Of a DNA stretch of 14,759 bases, positions 5,299 to 13,309 are shown piece by piece; the stretch's first letter is position 1; each line of letters opens with the position of its first letter. A program made the position numbers and the translations under genes. Below the pieces are notes generated by a model. That model was not told where the DNA came from. It saw only the letters and a program-made list of their open reading frames with translations, and did no database searches. The DNA is from Lachnospiraceae bacterium (lineage in GTDB: Bacteria > Bacillota > Clostridia > Lachnospirales > Lachnospiraceae), in NCBI GenBank assembly GCA_009774615.1, contig VSOC01000092.1:1-14759 (forward strand), written 5' to 3'.

Positions 5299-6800
5299 CC
5301 TTTATTCACCCCCTGTTCACTGCCTTCTCGTTCAGATCCTTCCATTTCCCGCACCCTCCCGGTAAACATATAGGAATCTTTTTTTCCAAAACGCACCTGC
5401 TTGGGGCAGATTCCCAGTTCCTCTTCCAGCATCTGGGTAATCCTTGTTTCACAGTACCCGCCCTGGCATCGCCCCATCGTCGCCCTTGTCCGGTTTTTTA
5501 TTCCGGTTACGGTATGTACGCCCAGGGGATTGTGGATAGCTTTAAGAATTTCTGCCCGGGTAACGGTTTCGCATCGGCAGACAATCTCCCCATACTGCGG
5601 ATTTTCCCGGATAGCTTCCTCCCTCTCCTTATCATCCATCTCGCTAAACCTCTTCTCTGTCTTCCTTACCGGATTAAACTGTAGATTTCTTTGCGGCTGC
5701 TCTTTTTTTACCAGTTTTTCCGCCGCCCTGCGTGCCAAAGGCAGGGCACAGGTAATGCCCGGGGATTCAATTCCCACCAGGTTCACCGTGTTCGGATGCC
5801 CTTCATCGGCTTCCAGAAGAAAATCCAGCACCTCTCCGGTTTCAGGGTTCACCCTTTTCCAGCGGATTCCGGCAAAATTTCGGATAAAATATTCCGGCTT
5901 CATCTGCTTAAACATCTTTTTTCCGTCGCTGTACAGCCCGTCCATATGTTCTTTCGTCACGGCATAATCTTCCCACCCCTCGGTTACATAGCTGTCCGGC
6001 CCTACCAGAACATTTTTGTCAATCGTCGGCGTGGCATGGGTCGAAAAACCGCCCTTATCATTGGGCGCAGGATAAACAGGAATGGAGAGAAACTCCCCCG
6101 CTTTCTTATCCAGAACAAAATATTCTCCCTTAAACCCCTTCACCGGATAATCCGGATAGCCCAGCATGGCAGAAATACGCGAGGCATACATCCCGGCACA
6201 GTTGATCACCCACTTGGTGTGAAATGCGGAGGTTTTCGTCTGCACCAGATAAAGATTCTCCTCATTCTTTCGGCAAATCCACGTCACTTCCTCGCCAAAG
6301 AAAAACTCGGCTCCATTCTGCGCCGCATTTTCCGCCAGGGCTATGGTGTACTGCATAGGATCTAAGATTCCCGAGGAGGGTACAAACATCGCAAACTCTC
6401 CCCCGGCATTCGGATCAATTGCCGCAATCTCCTCTTTCGTAATCATGCGCATTCCCTCTACACCGTTTGCCTCCCCGATAGCCTTATATTTTAAGATATT
6501 CTCCCGGTCATGTTCGGTAAATCCCACAACCAGCTTCCCGGTGCGGTGAAACGGAACACCAAGTTCCTCTGCCACCTGATCAAACTCCCGGTTTCCCTCC
6601 ACGGCACACTCTGCCCTTAACGACCCGGTCTTATAGGTAAAACCTGCATGAAGCATCCCTGTATTTCGGCTGCTGTTGCCGCATCCCACATCCAGTTCCT
6701 TTTCCAGCACGGCAATGCGCAGCTGATAACGCGATAATTCCCTGGCCGTTGCCGAACCGACTACGCCTGCCCCAATCACAAGAACATCATAGTTTTCCAT
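5295..6800 (-). CDS. glpA: Anaerobic glycerol-3-phosphate dehydrogenase GlpA-like (FAD, BFD iron-sulfur domain)
   Basis: A 501-aa DAO-type flavoprotein. FAD motif GAGVVG is at residues 10-15 and the SSRNTGMLHAGF segment near 43-54. A C-terminal BFD-like [2Fe-2S] domain carries C408-x-C410 and C445-x4-C450. Members of this family (COG0579) are annotated as anaerobic glycerol-3-phosphate dehydrogenase, converting glycerol-3-phosphate to dihydroxyacetone phosphate; L-2-hydroxyglutarate oxidase is a related alternative that cannot be excluded. I chose the ATG at 6800 because AAAGGAG sits just upstream and the FAD fold begins at once. An in-frame ATG at 6881 would add 27 mostly basic residues and has a poor ribosome binding site. 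It is the first gene of a three-gene operon behind a good promoter near 6942-6970. No glycerol kinase or facilitator gene is in the window. Confidence 0.82.
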   Translation of the reverse strand: MENYDVLVIGAGVVGSATARELSRYQLRIAVLEKELDVGCGNSSRNTGMLHAGFTYKTGSLRAECAVEGNREFDQVAEELGVPFHRTGKLVVGFTEHDRENILKYKAIGEANGVEGMRMITKEEIAAIDPNAGGEFAMFVPSSGILDPMQYTIALAENAAQNGAEFFFGEEVTWICRKNEENLYLVQTKTSAFHTKWVINCAGMYASRISAMLGYPDYPVKGFKGEYFVLDKKAGEFLSIPVYPAPNDKGGFSTHATPTIDKNVLVGPDSYVTEGWEDYAVTKEHMDGLYSDGKKMFKQMKPEYFIRNFAGIRWKRVNPETGEVLDFLLEADEGHPNTVNLVGIESPGITCALPLARRAAEKLVKKEQPQRNLQFNPVRKTEKRFSEMDDKEREEAIRENPQYGEIVCRCETVTRAEILKAIHNPLGVHTVTGIKNRTRATMGRCQGGYCETRITQMLEEELGICPKQVRFGKKDSYMFTGRVREMEGSEREGSEQGVNKG

Positions 6801-6941
6801 GTCCTTCTCCTTTACTTTTCGTCCTCTTTTTTTCGCCTTTTCTTTTTTCGTTTTTTCATTAAAATAAGTCTTTTCATTCATGCGCCTTTTCTTTTTGCGT
6901 CCCTTCTTTTCAATAACCCGGTAATCACTTATCCTTCCTGC

Positions 6942-6970
6942 ATTGTACCAAAGCCTTCCCTCTGCGTCAA
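6942..6970 (-). promoter_or_regulatory. Sigma-A promoter of the glpA-like operon
   Basis: On the bottom strand TTGACG (6970-6965), a 17-bp spacer, then TACAAT (6947-6942). The start would be near 6935, giving a leader of about 135 nt to the chosen ATG. The 6801-7152 gap otherwise holds the dispersed repeat copy at 7015 and the terminator at 7090. Confidence 0.75.
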
Positions 6971-7014
6971 ACCGGAAAAATAAAACTATACTTCAATATT
7001 TCTAAACTTGGTTC

Positions 7015-7050
7015 CTGTTCACACGTTCATGGCAACAGACAAAAATCCAT
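7015..7050 (+). repeat. Dispersed intergenic repeat, copy A
   Basis: Begins CTGTTCACACGTTCA and continues through CAACAG and AAAAATCCAT. It matches the copy at 14690-14725 at 33 of 36 positions by eye. It sits between the terminator of the PF06541 gene and the promoter of the glpA-like operon. Confidence 0.8.
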
Positions 7051-7089
7051 AAAAGTAAGCGTCTGCCAATCCTTCATAAAAATCGCAGA

Positions 7090-7132
7090 AAAACAAAAAA
7101 CGCCGTGCAGCCATAGAGCTAAGCTGCACAGC
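7090..7132 (-). terminator. Rho-independent terminator after the PF06541 gene
   Basis: On the bottom strand GCTGTGCAGC (7132-7123) pairs with GCTGCACGGC (7111-7102), including one G-U pair, with an 11-nt loop, followed by GTTTTTTGTTT. It lies 20 bp past the stop codon at 7153. Confidence 0.9.
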
Positions 7133-7152
7133 ATTTCCTGTTTCATTCATAA

Positions 7153-8139
7153 TTAAAAGCGCAATTCATCATCTTCTTCGCCAGCCACATTTTCTTTTTC
7201 TTTCACCCATTCCCTTAATTCACGCAAAGCTTCCCTGTATTTTTCGGAAAATGCGGTGGGGTTTCCCAGAAGAATTCCCCGCCGATAAAAGGAATGAAGG
7301 CGCGAAGGACAGCTTCCCTCCTGTCTGCGCCGTTTTGCCATAAGGATAAGCTCTTCTCTTGCGGCAAGAAGCTTCTCTGCCGTTTCCCTGGCCTTCTGGT
7401 GTTTCCCTTCCAGATATTCGGCAAGGGCAGCGCTGCTTTCCCTGACTCCGCTCATCCGGGACGTGGCCTCTGCAAGGATTTCCTCAACATGCTGGGCGGC
7501 TTCCTCATGCACGGCTGCTGCTTTAAGTTCCAGATGTTCCCGAAGTTCGCTCTTTAACAGGGCAATTTGTCCCTGTACCTCTTCCATCTCTGCCTTCACT
7601 CTGGTCATCGCCTCTAATGCACGGCCCAGATCCAGGGCAGCTCTCGTCGATTCAATAACATCTGCCGCAAAGGCCAGTCCAATCACAATTACCAGAACTT
7701 CCGCCAAAACAGGATGGATGCCCAAAACTAGGCGCTCCACCGGACGATGGATTACCTCGGTCAGGAAAATAGTCAAAAATCCCCAGGCAATCGAAGAACT
7801 CAGACAGATATAGCCGTGAAGCTGAAAACGCTGATTGCTGTAATCCCAGTAGCGCATCTTAAACAGCCGTTCCATCCCCCACCCCGTTGCATATTCTAAC
7901 AGCGTAGCGGCAATCACCCCGGAAAAATAAACCAGGATAAGATTATCCTTCACCGGAAGAGATACGAACAGCATCATTACCGCCCCTGTGCCATAGAGGG
8001 GGAGCATGGGCAGACGGAGAAATCCCCGGTTTACCAGATGCCTCTTCCTTAACGATACATAAGAAGATTCAAAAATCCATCCAAAAAAACAGTAGCAAAA
8101 GAAAAACAAGATCCATTGCCATTCATTATAGGAATACAT
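7153..8139 (-). CDS. PF06541-type polytopic membrane protein with a C-terminal coiled coil
   Basis: A 328-aa protein whose N-terminal half matches the PF06541 family (often called putative ABC transporter permease, CmpB-like; COG4905). It has about five hydrophobic segments near residues 5-27, 45-62, 65-85, 109-130 and 137-158, with the family-typical GWIFES and NRGFL stretches. Residues about 165-290 are charged, rich in A, E, L, R and K, and look like a long cytoplasmic coiled coil. No ATPase gene is nearby, so a transporter role is unsupported. The start follows the DUF1015 stop by 6 bp, with its ribosome binding site AAGGAG lying inside the end of that gene, so the two are one operon. A strong terminator follows. 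Substrate and function are unknown. Confidence 0.75.
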   Translation of the reverse strand: MYSYNEWQWILFFFCYCFFGWIFESSYVSLRKRHLVNRGFLRLPMLPLYGTGAVMMLFVSLPVKDNLILVYFSGVIAATLLEYATGWGMERLFKMRYWDYSNQRFQLHGYICLSSSIAWGFLTIFLTEVIHRPVERLVLGIHPVLAEVLVIVIGLAFAADVIESTRAALDLGRALEAMTRVKAEMEEVQGQIALLKSELREHLELKAAAVHEEAAQHVEEILAEATSRMSGVRESSAALAEYLEGKHQKARETAEKLLAAREELILMAKRRRQEGSCPSRLHSFYRRGILLGNPTAFSEKYREALRELREWVKEKENVAGEEDDELRF

Positions 8140-8145
8140 CCAGGG

Positions 8146-9387
8146 CTACTCCTTCAGCAGATGGATGAACAGACCGCTGCGAAGTTTCGGCTCAAACCAG
8201 GTTGACTTGGGCGGCATCAGGCGGTTGGCATCGGCCACATCCAGAAGTTCCTGGATGGATGTGGGATAAAGGGCAAAGCCCACGGCCATATCTTCTTCGG
8301 TCCGGCGCTCTAACTCCTTAAGTCCGCGGATTCCGCCAATAAAATCAATCCTCTTATCGGTTCTCGGATCGCCAATCCCAAGAATCGGGCCTAAAAGCGC
8401 ATTCTGCAAAATCGACACATCCAGTTCATCCACAGGATCATCCGTGCCAAGTTCCTCCTTTGCCTCTAAAGAATACCACTTTCGGTTCAGATACATCCCA
8501 AATTTTCCCTTTTTATCCGGGCTGTAGGGAATCATTCCCTCTTCCTTTACGACAAAACACCGGGAAATCTTCTCCAGAAATTCTTCGCTGCTCATTCCAT
8601 TTAAATCAGCTACCACGCGGTTGTAAGGCATAATCATCAGCTGTTCGTCGGGGAAAAGCACGGAAAGAAAATAGTTAAATGCTTCCTCCCCCGTATAACC
8701 GGGATTTTCCTCGCGCCGCATCAGTCCCACCTTAACAGCCGAAGCCGCCCGGTGATGGCCGTCGGCAATGTAGGTCGCCTCTACATCAAGGAATGCCTCT
8801 TCAATTTCCTTAATCGGCCCAGGTGCCGCAATCTTCCATACCCTGTGTTCTACATTGTCCTCGGATACAAAATCGTAGAGGGGATGTCCGGTCGTAATCC
8901 GATGGATAATCCGGTTTAATTCTTCTTTTGCACGGTAAGCCAAAAAGATCGGGCCGGTGTGGGCATCCGTTGTATCGACATGGCGGATTCGGTCCTGCTC
9001 TTTTTCTTCCCTGGTATTTTCATGCTTTTTCACTACATGGTTAAGATAGTCATCAATCGAACTGCAGGCGACCAGCCCTGTCTGACTGCGCCCGTTCATG
9101 GTCTGCTGATAGATATAATAGCAGGGAATCTCATCCCGGATAAAGGTTCCGTCAGCCATCCTCTTTTCCAGCAGTTCTTTTGCTTTTTCATAGACACAGT
9201 CTGCATACATATCCACATCTTCTCCAAACTGTGTTTCCGCCCTGTCAATATTTAAAAACGACAGGGGATTTCCCTTCACTGCTTCACAGGCTTCCTTCCG
9301 GTTATAGACATCATAGGGAAGGGCCGCCACCTGCGAAGCCGCTTCTGCACTGGGTCGAACAGCACAAAAAGGTTTTACAATTGCCAT
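8146..9387 (-). CDS. DUF1015 family protein with a DGHHR motif
   Basis: A 413-aa cytoplasmic protein of the DUF1015 family (COG4198). The start MAIVKPFCAVRP is typical of the family and is preceded by AGGAGG at 7-bp spacing; an upstream in-frame start at 9429 lacks a good site and runs into the dispersed repeat. Visible conserved blocks are LPYDVYN (23-29), KHENT (121-125), TGPIF and YIADGHHRAASA (206-217). The DGHHR signature recalls the nucleotide-binding motif of ParB-fold free serine kinases (SerK type), which raises the idea of a small-molecule kinase; this is a motif resemblance only. It is cotranscribed with the PF06541 membrane protein. No serine-biosynthesis gene lies in the window to support a metabolic assignment. 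Confidence 0.85.
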   Translation of the reverse strand: MAIVKPFCAVRPSAEAASQVAALPYDVYNRKEACEAVKGNPLSFLNIDRAETQFGEDVDMYADCVYEKAKELLEKRMADGTFIRDEIPCYYIYQQTMNGRSQTGLVACSSIDDYLNHVVKKHENTREEKEQDRIRHVDTTDAHTGPIFLAYRAKEELNRIIHRITTGHPLYDFVSEDNVEHRVWKIAAPGPIKEIEEAFLDVEATYIADGHHRAASAVKVGLMRREENPGYTGEEAFNYFLSVLFPDEQLMIMPYNRVVADLNGMSSEEFLEKISRCFVVKEEGMIPYSPDKKGKFGMYLNRKWYSLEAKEELGTDDPVDELDVSILQNALLGPILGIGDPRTDKRIDFIGGIRGLKELERRTEEDMAVGFALYPTSIQELLDVADANRLMPPKSTWFEPKLRSGLFIHLLKE

Positions 9388-9421
9388 CCTGTTACCTCCT
9401 GTTATCTTACAAAATACGCTG

Positions 9422-9450
9422 CTGTTCACATGTTCACAGCAACAGGCAAA
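9422..9450 (+). repeat. Dispersed intergenic repeat, copy B
   Basis: CTGTTCACATGTTCACAG followed by CAACAGGCAAA. On the bottom strand it contains two direct TGTGAACA octamers, and TGCTGT/ACAGCA could form a stem around them. It lies in the leader of the DUF1015 gene, about 35 bp upstream of its start. Confidence 0.8.
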
Positions 9451-9482
9451 TAAACAAATTAAGCAGGCTACCCGCTATCCTT

Positions 9483-9511
9483 AGTTTACCCTATCCGAAA
9501 AGATTTGTAAA
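9483..9511 (-). promoter_or_regulatory. Possible promoter of the DUF1015 operon
   Basis: On the bottom strand TTTACA (9511-9506), a 17-bp spacer, then TAAACT (9488-9483). The -10 match is only moderate. It directly abuts the fructokinase stop at 9513; no strong terminator separates the two, so read-through from manA-scrK is also possible. Confidence 0.4.
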
Positions 9512-9512
9512 C

Positions 9513-10382
9513 TTATTTACGAGAATCTACAGCCAATTTCAATGCACCCATAATTCCCTGGTTATCCTTTAAGGCAGGAAGGACAATATAATGTTCAATA
9601 TCTTCCAGCTCCCTGGTCACAATATAGCCTGCCAGCTGTGCCTTCACCTCTTTATGAATCAGCGGAAGAAGCTGCTTCTGGTGCATAACCCCGCCCCCAA
9701 GGATAATTTTCTGCGGCGAAAGCACCATAATATAGTTTGCCAGTGCCTGTCCGATGTAATAAGCCTCCAGTTCCCAGACCTCATCCCTGTCCGCCAGTTC
9801 TGCCCCCTTCTTTCCCCAACGCGCCTCAATAGCCGGGCCTGCCGCCATGCCTTCCAGGCAGTTTTTGTGGAAAGGACATTTGCCCTCATAGGTTTCCTTG
9901 GGATGAGGCTTTAACAGCATGTGTCCGGCTTCCGGGTGCAGCATACCGTGGACAAGCTTTCCATTGACGATAAACCCTGCGCCAACACCTGTTCCAATCG
10001 TAATATACATGCTGTTTTCCAGTCCCTGACTTGCTCCCCAGGTGGCTTCACCCAGTGCTGAACCATTGACATCCGTATCAAAACCCACCGGAATATGCAG
10101 TTCCTTTTGAAAATACCCTGCCATCGAGCAGTTTTGCCAGGCCAGCTTCGGCGTGGTTGTAATATAGCCGTATGTCGGCGAATTCCGGTTTAAATCCACC
10201 GGGCCAAAGCATCCGATTCCCAGTGCCTCGATTTGGTTTTCCCTGAAAAAATCCGCCAGCTTAGGCAGGGTTATCTTTGGAGTTTCCGTGGGCAGTGAAA
10301 TCTGCTTTTCAATCTCCCCGTGCTCATTACCTATGGCGCAAACCATCTTCGTTCCGCCCGCTTCCAATGCTCCTAAACGCAT
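9513..10382 (-). CDS. scrK: ROK family fructokinase
   Basis: Predicted to phosphorylate fructose to fructose-6-phosphate with ATP in the cytoplasm (289 aa, usual for the family). The phosphate-binding start is GALEAGGTK (4-12), the variant typical of ROK fructokinases. The catalytic aspartate is D104 in TDVN, the second phosphate motif TIGTGVGAG lies at 128-136, and the zinc site is H154 with C169-x2-H172-x2-C175. I chose the ATG at 10382; the longer frame opens with TTG at 10403 and adds seven basic residues. It lies 17 bp after manA, so the two form a sugar-entry operon meeting at fructose-6-phosphate. Other hexoses as substrate are possible. Confidence 0.85.
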   Translation of the reverse strand: MRLGALEAGGTKMVCAIGNEHGEIEKQISLPTETPKITLPKLADFFRENQIEALGIGCFGPVDLNRNSPTYGYITTTPKLAWQNCSMAGYFQKELHIPVGFDTDVNGSALGEATWGASQGLENSMYITIGTGVGAGFIVNGKLVHGMLHPEAGHMLLKPHPKETYEGKCPFHKNCLEGMAAGPAIEARWGKKGAELADRDEVWELEAYYIGQALANYIMVLSPQKIILGGGVMHQKQLLPLIHKEVKAQLAGYIVTRELEDIEHYIVLPALKDNQGIMGALKLAVDSRK

Positions 10383-10399
10383 AATCCTTTTTCCTTTCT

Positions 10400-11341
10400 T
10401 CAACTCGTTTTCTCAGGATTTGAACAGATAATCGATAAATTTCCTTCTATCCTGCACGTTCCGTACTGATAAGGAAGGATGAAATGACTTCCTTTTTTCA
10501 CCGGAATACCGTCCACTGTACCCTCGCCTTCCAGAACGCTTACATTTGTAAAAAAGGAAGCAAAATCTTTCGCAAACCCACCGCGGATATCATATTTATC
10601 GACCGAATAATAAGGACAGGTAATGAAATGTGTATGTACGGCCCCCTCCAGCTTCTCCACAGCCGGCTCTCCCTTATACGGCACAAAAGGTGCCGTTATC
10701 GTGGCAATGCTCTGCTCCACATGCAGGGGTCTTGGCTTTCCGTCCGACAGGCGGTCATAGTCGTAAACCCGGTAGGTAATATCGCTGCTCTGCTGGGTTT
10801 CCAAAATCAGCGTTCCGCCTTTTATCGCATGAAGGCATCCGGGATCTATCTGGAAAAAATCCCCTTTTTTTACCGGAACCCTGCGGATAAATTTTTCCCA
10901 GTTATGGCTGCGTATCATCTCCTCCATCTCTTTCTTATCCCGGGCATAATGACCGATAACAATCTCCGTTCCCGGTTCGCAGTCCAGCACATACCAGCAC
11001 TCCGTTTTTCCCAGAGAACCGTTCTCATGCTCTGCCGCGTAGGCATCATCCGGATGAACCTGAATGCTTAAATCCTGCTGTGCATCAATAATTTTTACCA
11101 GAAGCGGGAACTGACTGCCCGGATAATGACCGAACAATTCCGGCTTTTCCTTCCAAAGCGCACTTAACTTCATCCCGTCATAACTTCCTCCAAGAATGCT
11201 TCCCTCTCCGCTTTTATGACCGCTGATCGCCCAGCATTCCCCTGTCTTAGCACTGGGAATCTCATAATGAAAGCTGTCCCTAAGCTTCTTTCCCCCCCAG
11301 ATTGCTTCTTTAAACACAGGTTTCATCATCAATAATTCCAT
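10400..11341 (-). CDS. manA: Mannose-6-phosphate isomerase, class I
   Basis: Interconverts mannose-6-phosphate and fructose-6-phosphate; a cytoplasmic zinc enzyme of 313 aa, the usual length of the short Firmicute type. Zinc ligands are visible in QVHPDD (H96), KTECWYVLD (E114) and DPGCLHAIKGG (H171), followed by the active-site segment ITYRVYDYDR (188-197). The start at 11341 follows AGGAGG at 5-bp spacing; the open frame reaches back to 11485, but that extension does not resemble the family and contains the leader hairpin. It is the first gene of an operon with the fructokinase. The leader of about 110 nt contains an 8-bp stem-loop. Confidence 0.93.
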   Translation of the reverse strand: MELLMMKPVFKEAIWGGKKLRDSFHYEIPSAKTGECWAISGHKSGEGSILGGSYDGMKLSALWKEKPELFGHYPGSQFPLLVKIIDAQQDLSIQVHPDDAYAAEHENGSLGKTECWYVLDCEPGTEIVIGHYARDKKEMEEMIRSHNWEKFIRRVPVKKGDFFQIDPGCLHAIKGGTLILETQQSSDITYRVYDYDRLSDGKPRPLHVEQSIATITAPFVPYKGEPAVEKLEGAVHTHFITCPYYSVDKYDIRGGFAKDFASFFTNVSVLEGEGTVDGIPVKKGSHFILPYQYGTCRIEGNLSIICSNPEKTS

Positions 11342-11408
11342 AAGATCCTCCTGACTTTTGCACCGGCACACGCACCAATACACGGCCATGCACTGCATAA
11401 AATTTATT

Positions 11409-11445
11409 TGCCGCAGCCCATATGTGTTCACAATAACCTGCGGCA
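11409..11445 (-). promoter_or_regulatory. Stem-loop in the manA leader
   Basis: TGCCGCAG (11409-11416) is a perfect inverted match to CTGCGGCA (11438-11445), with a 21-nt loop that holds TGTTCACA, a half-unit of the dispersed repeat. No T-run follows on the bottom strand, so it is not a plain terminator. It could be an operator or an RNA control element. Confidence 0.45.
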
Positions 11446-11457
11446 TTGATTTCTTAA

Positions 11458-11466
11458 AGTATAACA
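11458..11466 (-). promoter_or_regulatory. Extended -10 promoter of manA
   Basis: The bottom strand reads TGTTATACT, a TGn-extended -10 box (TATACT at 11463-11458). The -35 region is weak. The start would be near 11451, about 110 nt upstream of the manA ATG. The rest of the 11342-11664 gap holds the leader hairpin and repeat copy C. Confidence 0.5.
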
Positions 11467-11550
11467 TTTTCCCGTCAAAAAACACAGAGCAATTTTTTAG
11501 AATTCATGGATTAATTTTTATCGACAAAAGCAAGAATTATGGATATATTA

Positions 11551-11580
11551 CTTTTCACATGTTCACAGCAGCAGGAAAAA
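11551..11580 (+). repeat. Dispersed intergenic repeat, copy C
   Basis: CTTTTCACATGTTCACAG followed by CAGCAGGAAAAA, a more diverged member of the family. It lies between the spore-protein gene and the manA promoter, in the same orientation as the other copies. Confidence 0.7.
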
Positions 11581-11664
11581 ATTATAGATGCGTCTTAACC
11601 CGTCAAAAATACAGGGCCAAACTCCCATGGACTTTGACCCCGCATATTCACCACTATGGCAGCA

Positions 11665-11868
11665 CTACTTCTGCCCTTTTTTTAATTCCTTTTTCTTTTT
11701 TGTAATTAATCCTCCGATTCGTCCGCTTTCTTTTGCCGTCAGACTCCTCCAGCCTCCGGAAATCACCTTATCTGCAAGACCAAGTTCCGTGGCAATCTCA
11801 AATTTCAGCACATCCTCCGGCTTCATATTTTCAGGATCAAATGAATCCTTTTTCTTACTTTTCGGCAC
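11665..11868 (-). CDS. Alpha/beta-type small acid-soluble spore protein
   Basis: A 67-aa DNA-coating protein of dormant spores, degraded at germination by the GPR protease. The core KFEIATELGLADKV carries the EIA-type GPR cleavage context, followed by LTAKESGRIGG, the second conserved block of the family, and a lysine-rich tail. I prefer the GTG start at 11868 because AAAGGAAG lies 8 bp upstream of it; an ATG at 11889 would add seven residues but overlaps that site and has no ribosome binding site of its own. It should be made in the forespore from a sigma-G promoter, which I could not identify with confidence. It stands alone between manA and pspC. Confidence 0.85.
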   Translation of the reverse strand: MPKSKKKDSFDPENMKPEDVLKFEIATELGLADKVISGGWRSLTAKESGRIGGLITKKKKELKKGQK

Positions 11869-11975
11869 AGTGTACACTTCCTTTCTCATGATCCGTTCCC
11901 GCTTTTTGCCGGGCTGTATTCAAAGTGTACCCTGATTTCTTAAAGCTTATACCTGAGGCTTTGTGCACAAAAAAC

Positions 11976-12164
11976 TTACACTCTGCGCACGGGAATAATA
12001 ATCGCTGCAATAAGATAGGCGATAATCCCCGTTCCCGAACAGGCTAAAAGCGCCCAGCCCAGGCGGATAATCGTAGGATCAATACCAAAATATTCTCCCA
12101 GTCCTCCGCACACACCTAAAAACATCTTGTCATATTCGGAACGATATAGTTTTTTTCCGTTCAT
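11976..12164 (-). CDS. Small PspC-domain membrane protein
   Basis: A 62-aa protein made almost entirely of a PspC domain: KKLYRSEYDKMFLGVCGGLGEYFGIDPTIIR (split here as the start, the GVCGGLGEYFGID signature, and a following helix), then one membrane segment, LLACSGTGIIAYLIAAIIIP. I chose the ATG at 12164 because GGAGG lies 5 bp upstream; an ATG at 12176 overlaps that site. It is the last gene of the operon with padR, DUF1700 and DUF4097 genes, a set linked to envelope stress in Firmicutes (compare LiaF-like and PspC proteins). It probably senses or buffers membrane stress; the mechanism is inferred. Confidence 0.88.
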   Translation of the reverse strand: MNGKKLYRSEYDKMFLGVCGGLGEYFGIDPTIIRLGWALLACSGTGIIAYLIAAIIIPVRRV

Positions 12165-12178
12165 TTCTTCCTCCATCT

Positions 12179-13309
12179 TTATTTTTGAATATTTTTGTTC
12201 CTGTCCACAGCCTGCGTCTTTTCTGCCTCTCCTACAGAATCCGAACTCTGAACATCCACTTCCACGGCCTGCGCCTTTTCTGCCTCTCCTACAGAATCCG
12301 AACTCTGAACATCCACTTCCACGGCCTGCGCCTTTTCTGCCTCTCCTACAGAGTTTGAACTCTGAACATCCACTTCCATCTCCTGCATCTTTTCTGCCTC
12401 CTGTGCAGAACCCGACACTTCCGGGCTTGTAAATTCTATCTGGATATTCCCAGCCGCACTCTGCAGTTCCATCTTCCGGGGTGCCCCATGATATATTTCT
12501 TTTTCAAAAAGCATACCGGAATACGACTTATCGCCCACCTGGATATTTCCCCCGGTTCCATCTACTTCATAATTAAAATCGCTTTCCTGCTGTCCGATAA
12601 GTTCCAGATAAATATTTCCGGCGGCACAGTCCGCTTCCACATCGCCCAAAATCTCACCGCTGCAGGCAATATTCCCGGCGGCACAGTCGATATCCAAATC
12701 CTCCAGCACCCGCCCGTAATAAGAAATCTTTCCCGCTGTACAGCTAAAATATACCTGTGCTGCTTCGGCCTCTTTGATAAGCAGACTGCCTCCCGCAGTT
12801 TCTCCGCAAAGTTCCCGGACATTTACTCCGCCGACACTACAGCTTCCTCCTCCCAGTTCAATATCCATTTCCTGAAAGCTGAAGTTTTCCGGAACAAACA
12901 CCGTAACCTCGGGCTTTCGATTTCCGCTTTTCTTTCCGTAAACGGCCACTTTCACTTCATCATCCTCGGCATAGCCCCAGACCATCTGCTGAAAATCTTC
13001 ACTGCTGCCGCACCGGACAATAATTCGGTCAGATTCCGACGGCTGAACGGTCACATTTGCAAAATCAATCTCAAGGGATAGTTCGGACAGACAGGGAAAG
13101 CTTCGGCTGTTCTCATCCAGTTTTTTTCCCCGGTCTGCGCCAACCGGCACAGAATAGACAAAATGGTTTCTCGGATAATGTATGCTGCCTTCCCATAACT
13201 GCATCTTGCCCCATCTTCCTCCCTGTACATGGGCAGCACTCGCCGTTCCAAAGCCCAAAACGGTCAGCACTGCCCCTAAAACCGCAGTATTTCGGATAAA
13301 CTTCTTCAT
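12179..13309 (-). CDS. DUF4097-type exported beta-repeat protein with a repetitive tail
   Basis: A 376-aa protein. Residues 1-26 form a signal peptide (basic start, hydrophobic core, ASA-A cleavage region). The middle, about 60-290, is a series of beta-strand repeats of the DUF4097 type, with recurring AAGNI and ADCAAGNI turns as in a beta-solenoid. The last 70 or so residues are acidic 19-aa repeats (SVGEAEKAQAVEVDVQSSD), encoded by 57-bp tandem repeats. The ATG overlaps the DUF1700 stop (ATGA), so it is translationally coupled. In this gene neighbourhood the protein probably acts at the outer face of the membrane with the DUF1700 and PspC proteins. No anchor or sortase motif is visible at the C-terminus. 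Confidence 0.82.
   Translation of the reverse strand: MKKFIRNTAVLGAVLTVLGFGTASAAHVQGGRWGKMQLWEGSIHYPRNHFVYSVPVGADRGKKLDENSRSFPCLSELSLEIDFANVTVQPSESDRIIVRCGSSEDFQQMVWGYAEDDEVKVAVYGKKSGNRKPEVTVFVPENFSFQEMDIELGGGSCSVGGVNVRELCGETAGGSLLIKEAEAAQVYFSCTAGKISYYGRVLEDLDIDCAAGNIACSGEILGDVEADCAAGNIYLELIGQQESDFNYEVDGTGGNIQVGDKSYSGMLFEKEIYHGAPRKMELQSAAGNIQIEFTSPEVSGSAQEAEKMQEMEVDVQSSNSVGEAEKAQAVEVDVQSSDSVGEAEKAQAVEVDVQSSDSVGEAEKTQAVDRNKNIQK
12210..12415 (-). repeat. 57-bp in-frame tandem repeats in the DUF4097 gene
   Basis: Units begin at 12210, 12267, 12324 and 12381; the first three are almost identical and the fourth is partial and diverged. Each encodes 19 residues, so copy-number change keeps the frame and alters only the length of the C-terminal tail. 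Confidence 0.9.

Noticed and set aside
5314..5325. Additional copy of the dispersed repeat (CTGTTCAC) inside the glpA-like gene
   Set aside because: Only eight bases match and it lies in coding sequence; chance similarity.
9507..9520. Terminator after the fructokinase gene
   Set aside because: Only a 5-bp AT stem (GTAAA/TTTAC) overlapping the stop codon, too weak to call.
11930..11975. Terminator or sigma-G promoter between pspC and the spore-protein gene
   Set aside because: No stable stem with T-run and no pair of boxes at proper spacing could be defined.
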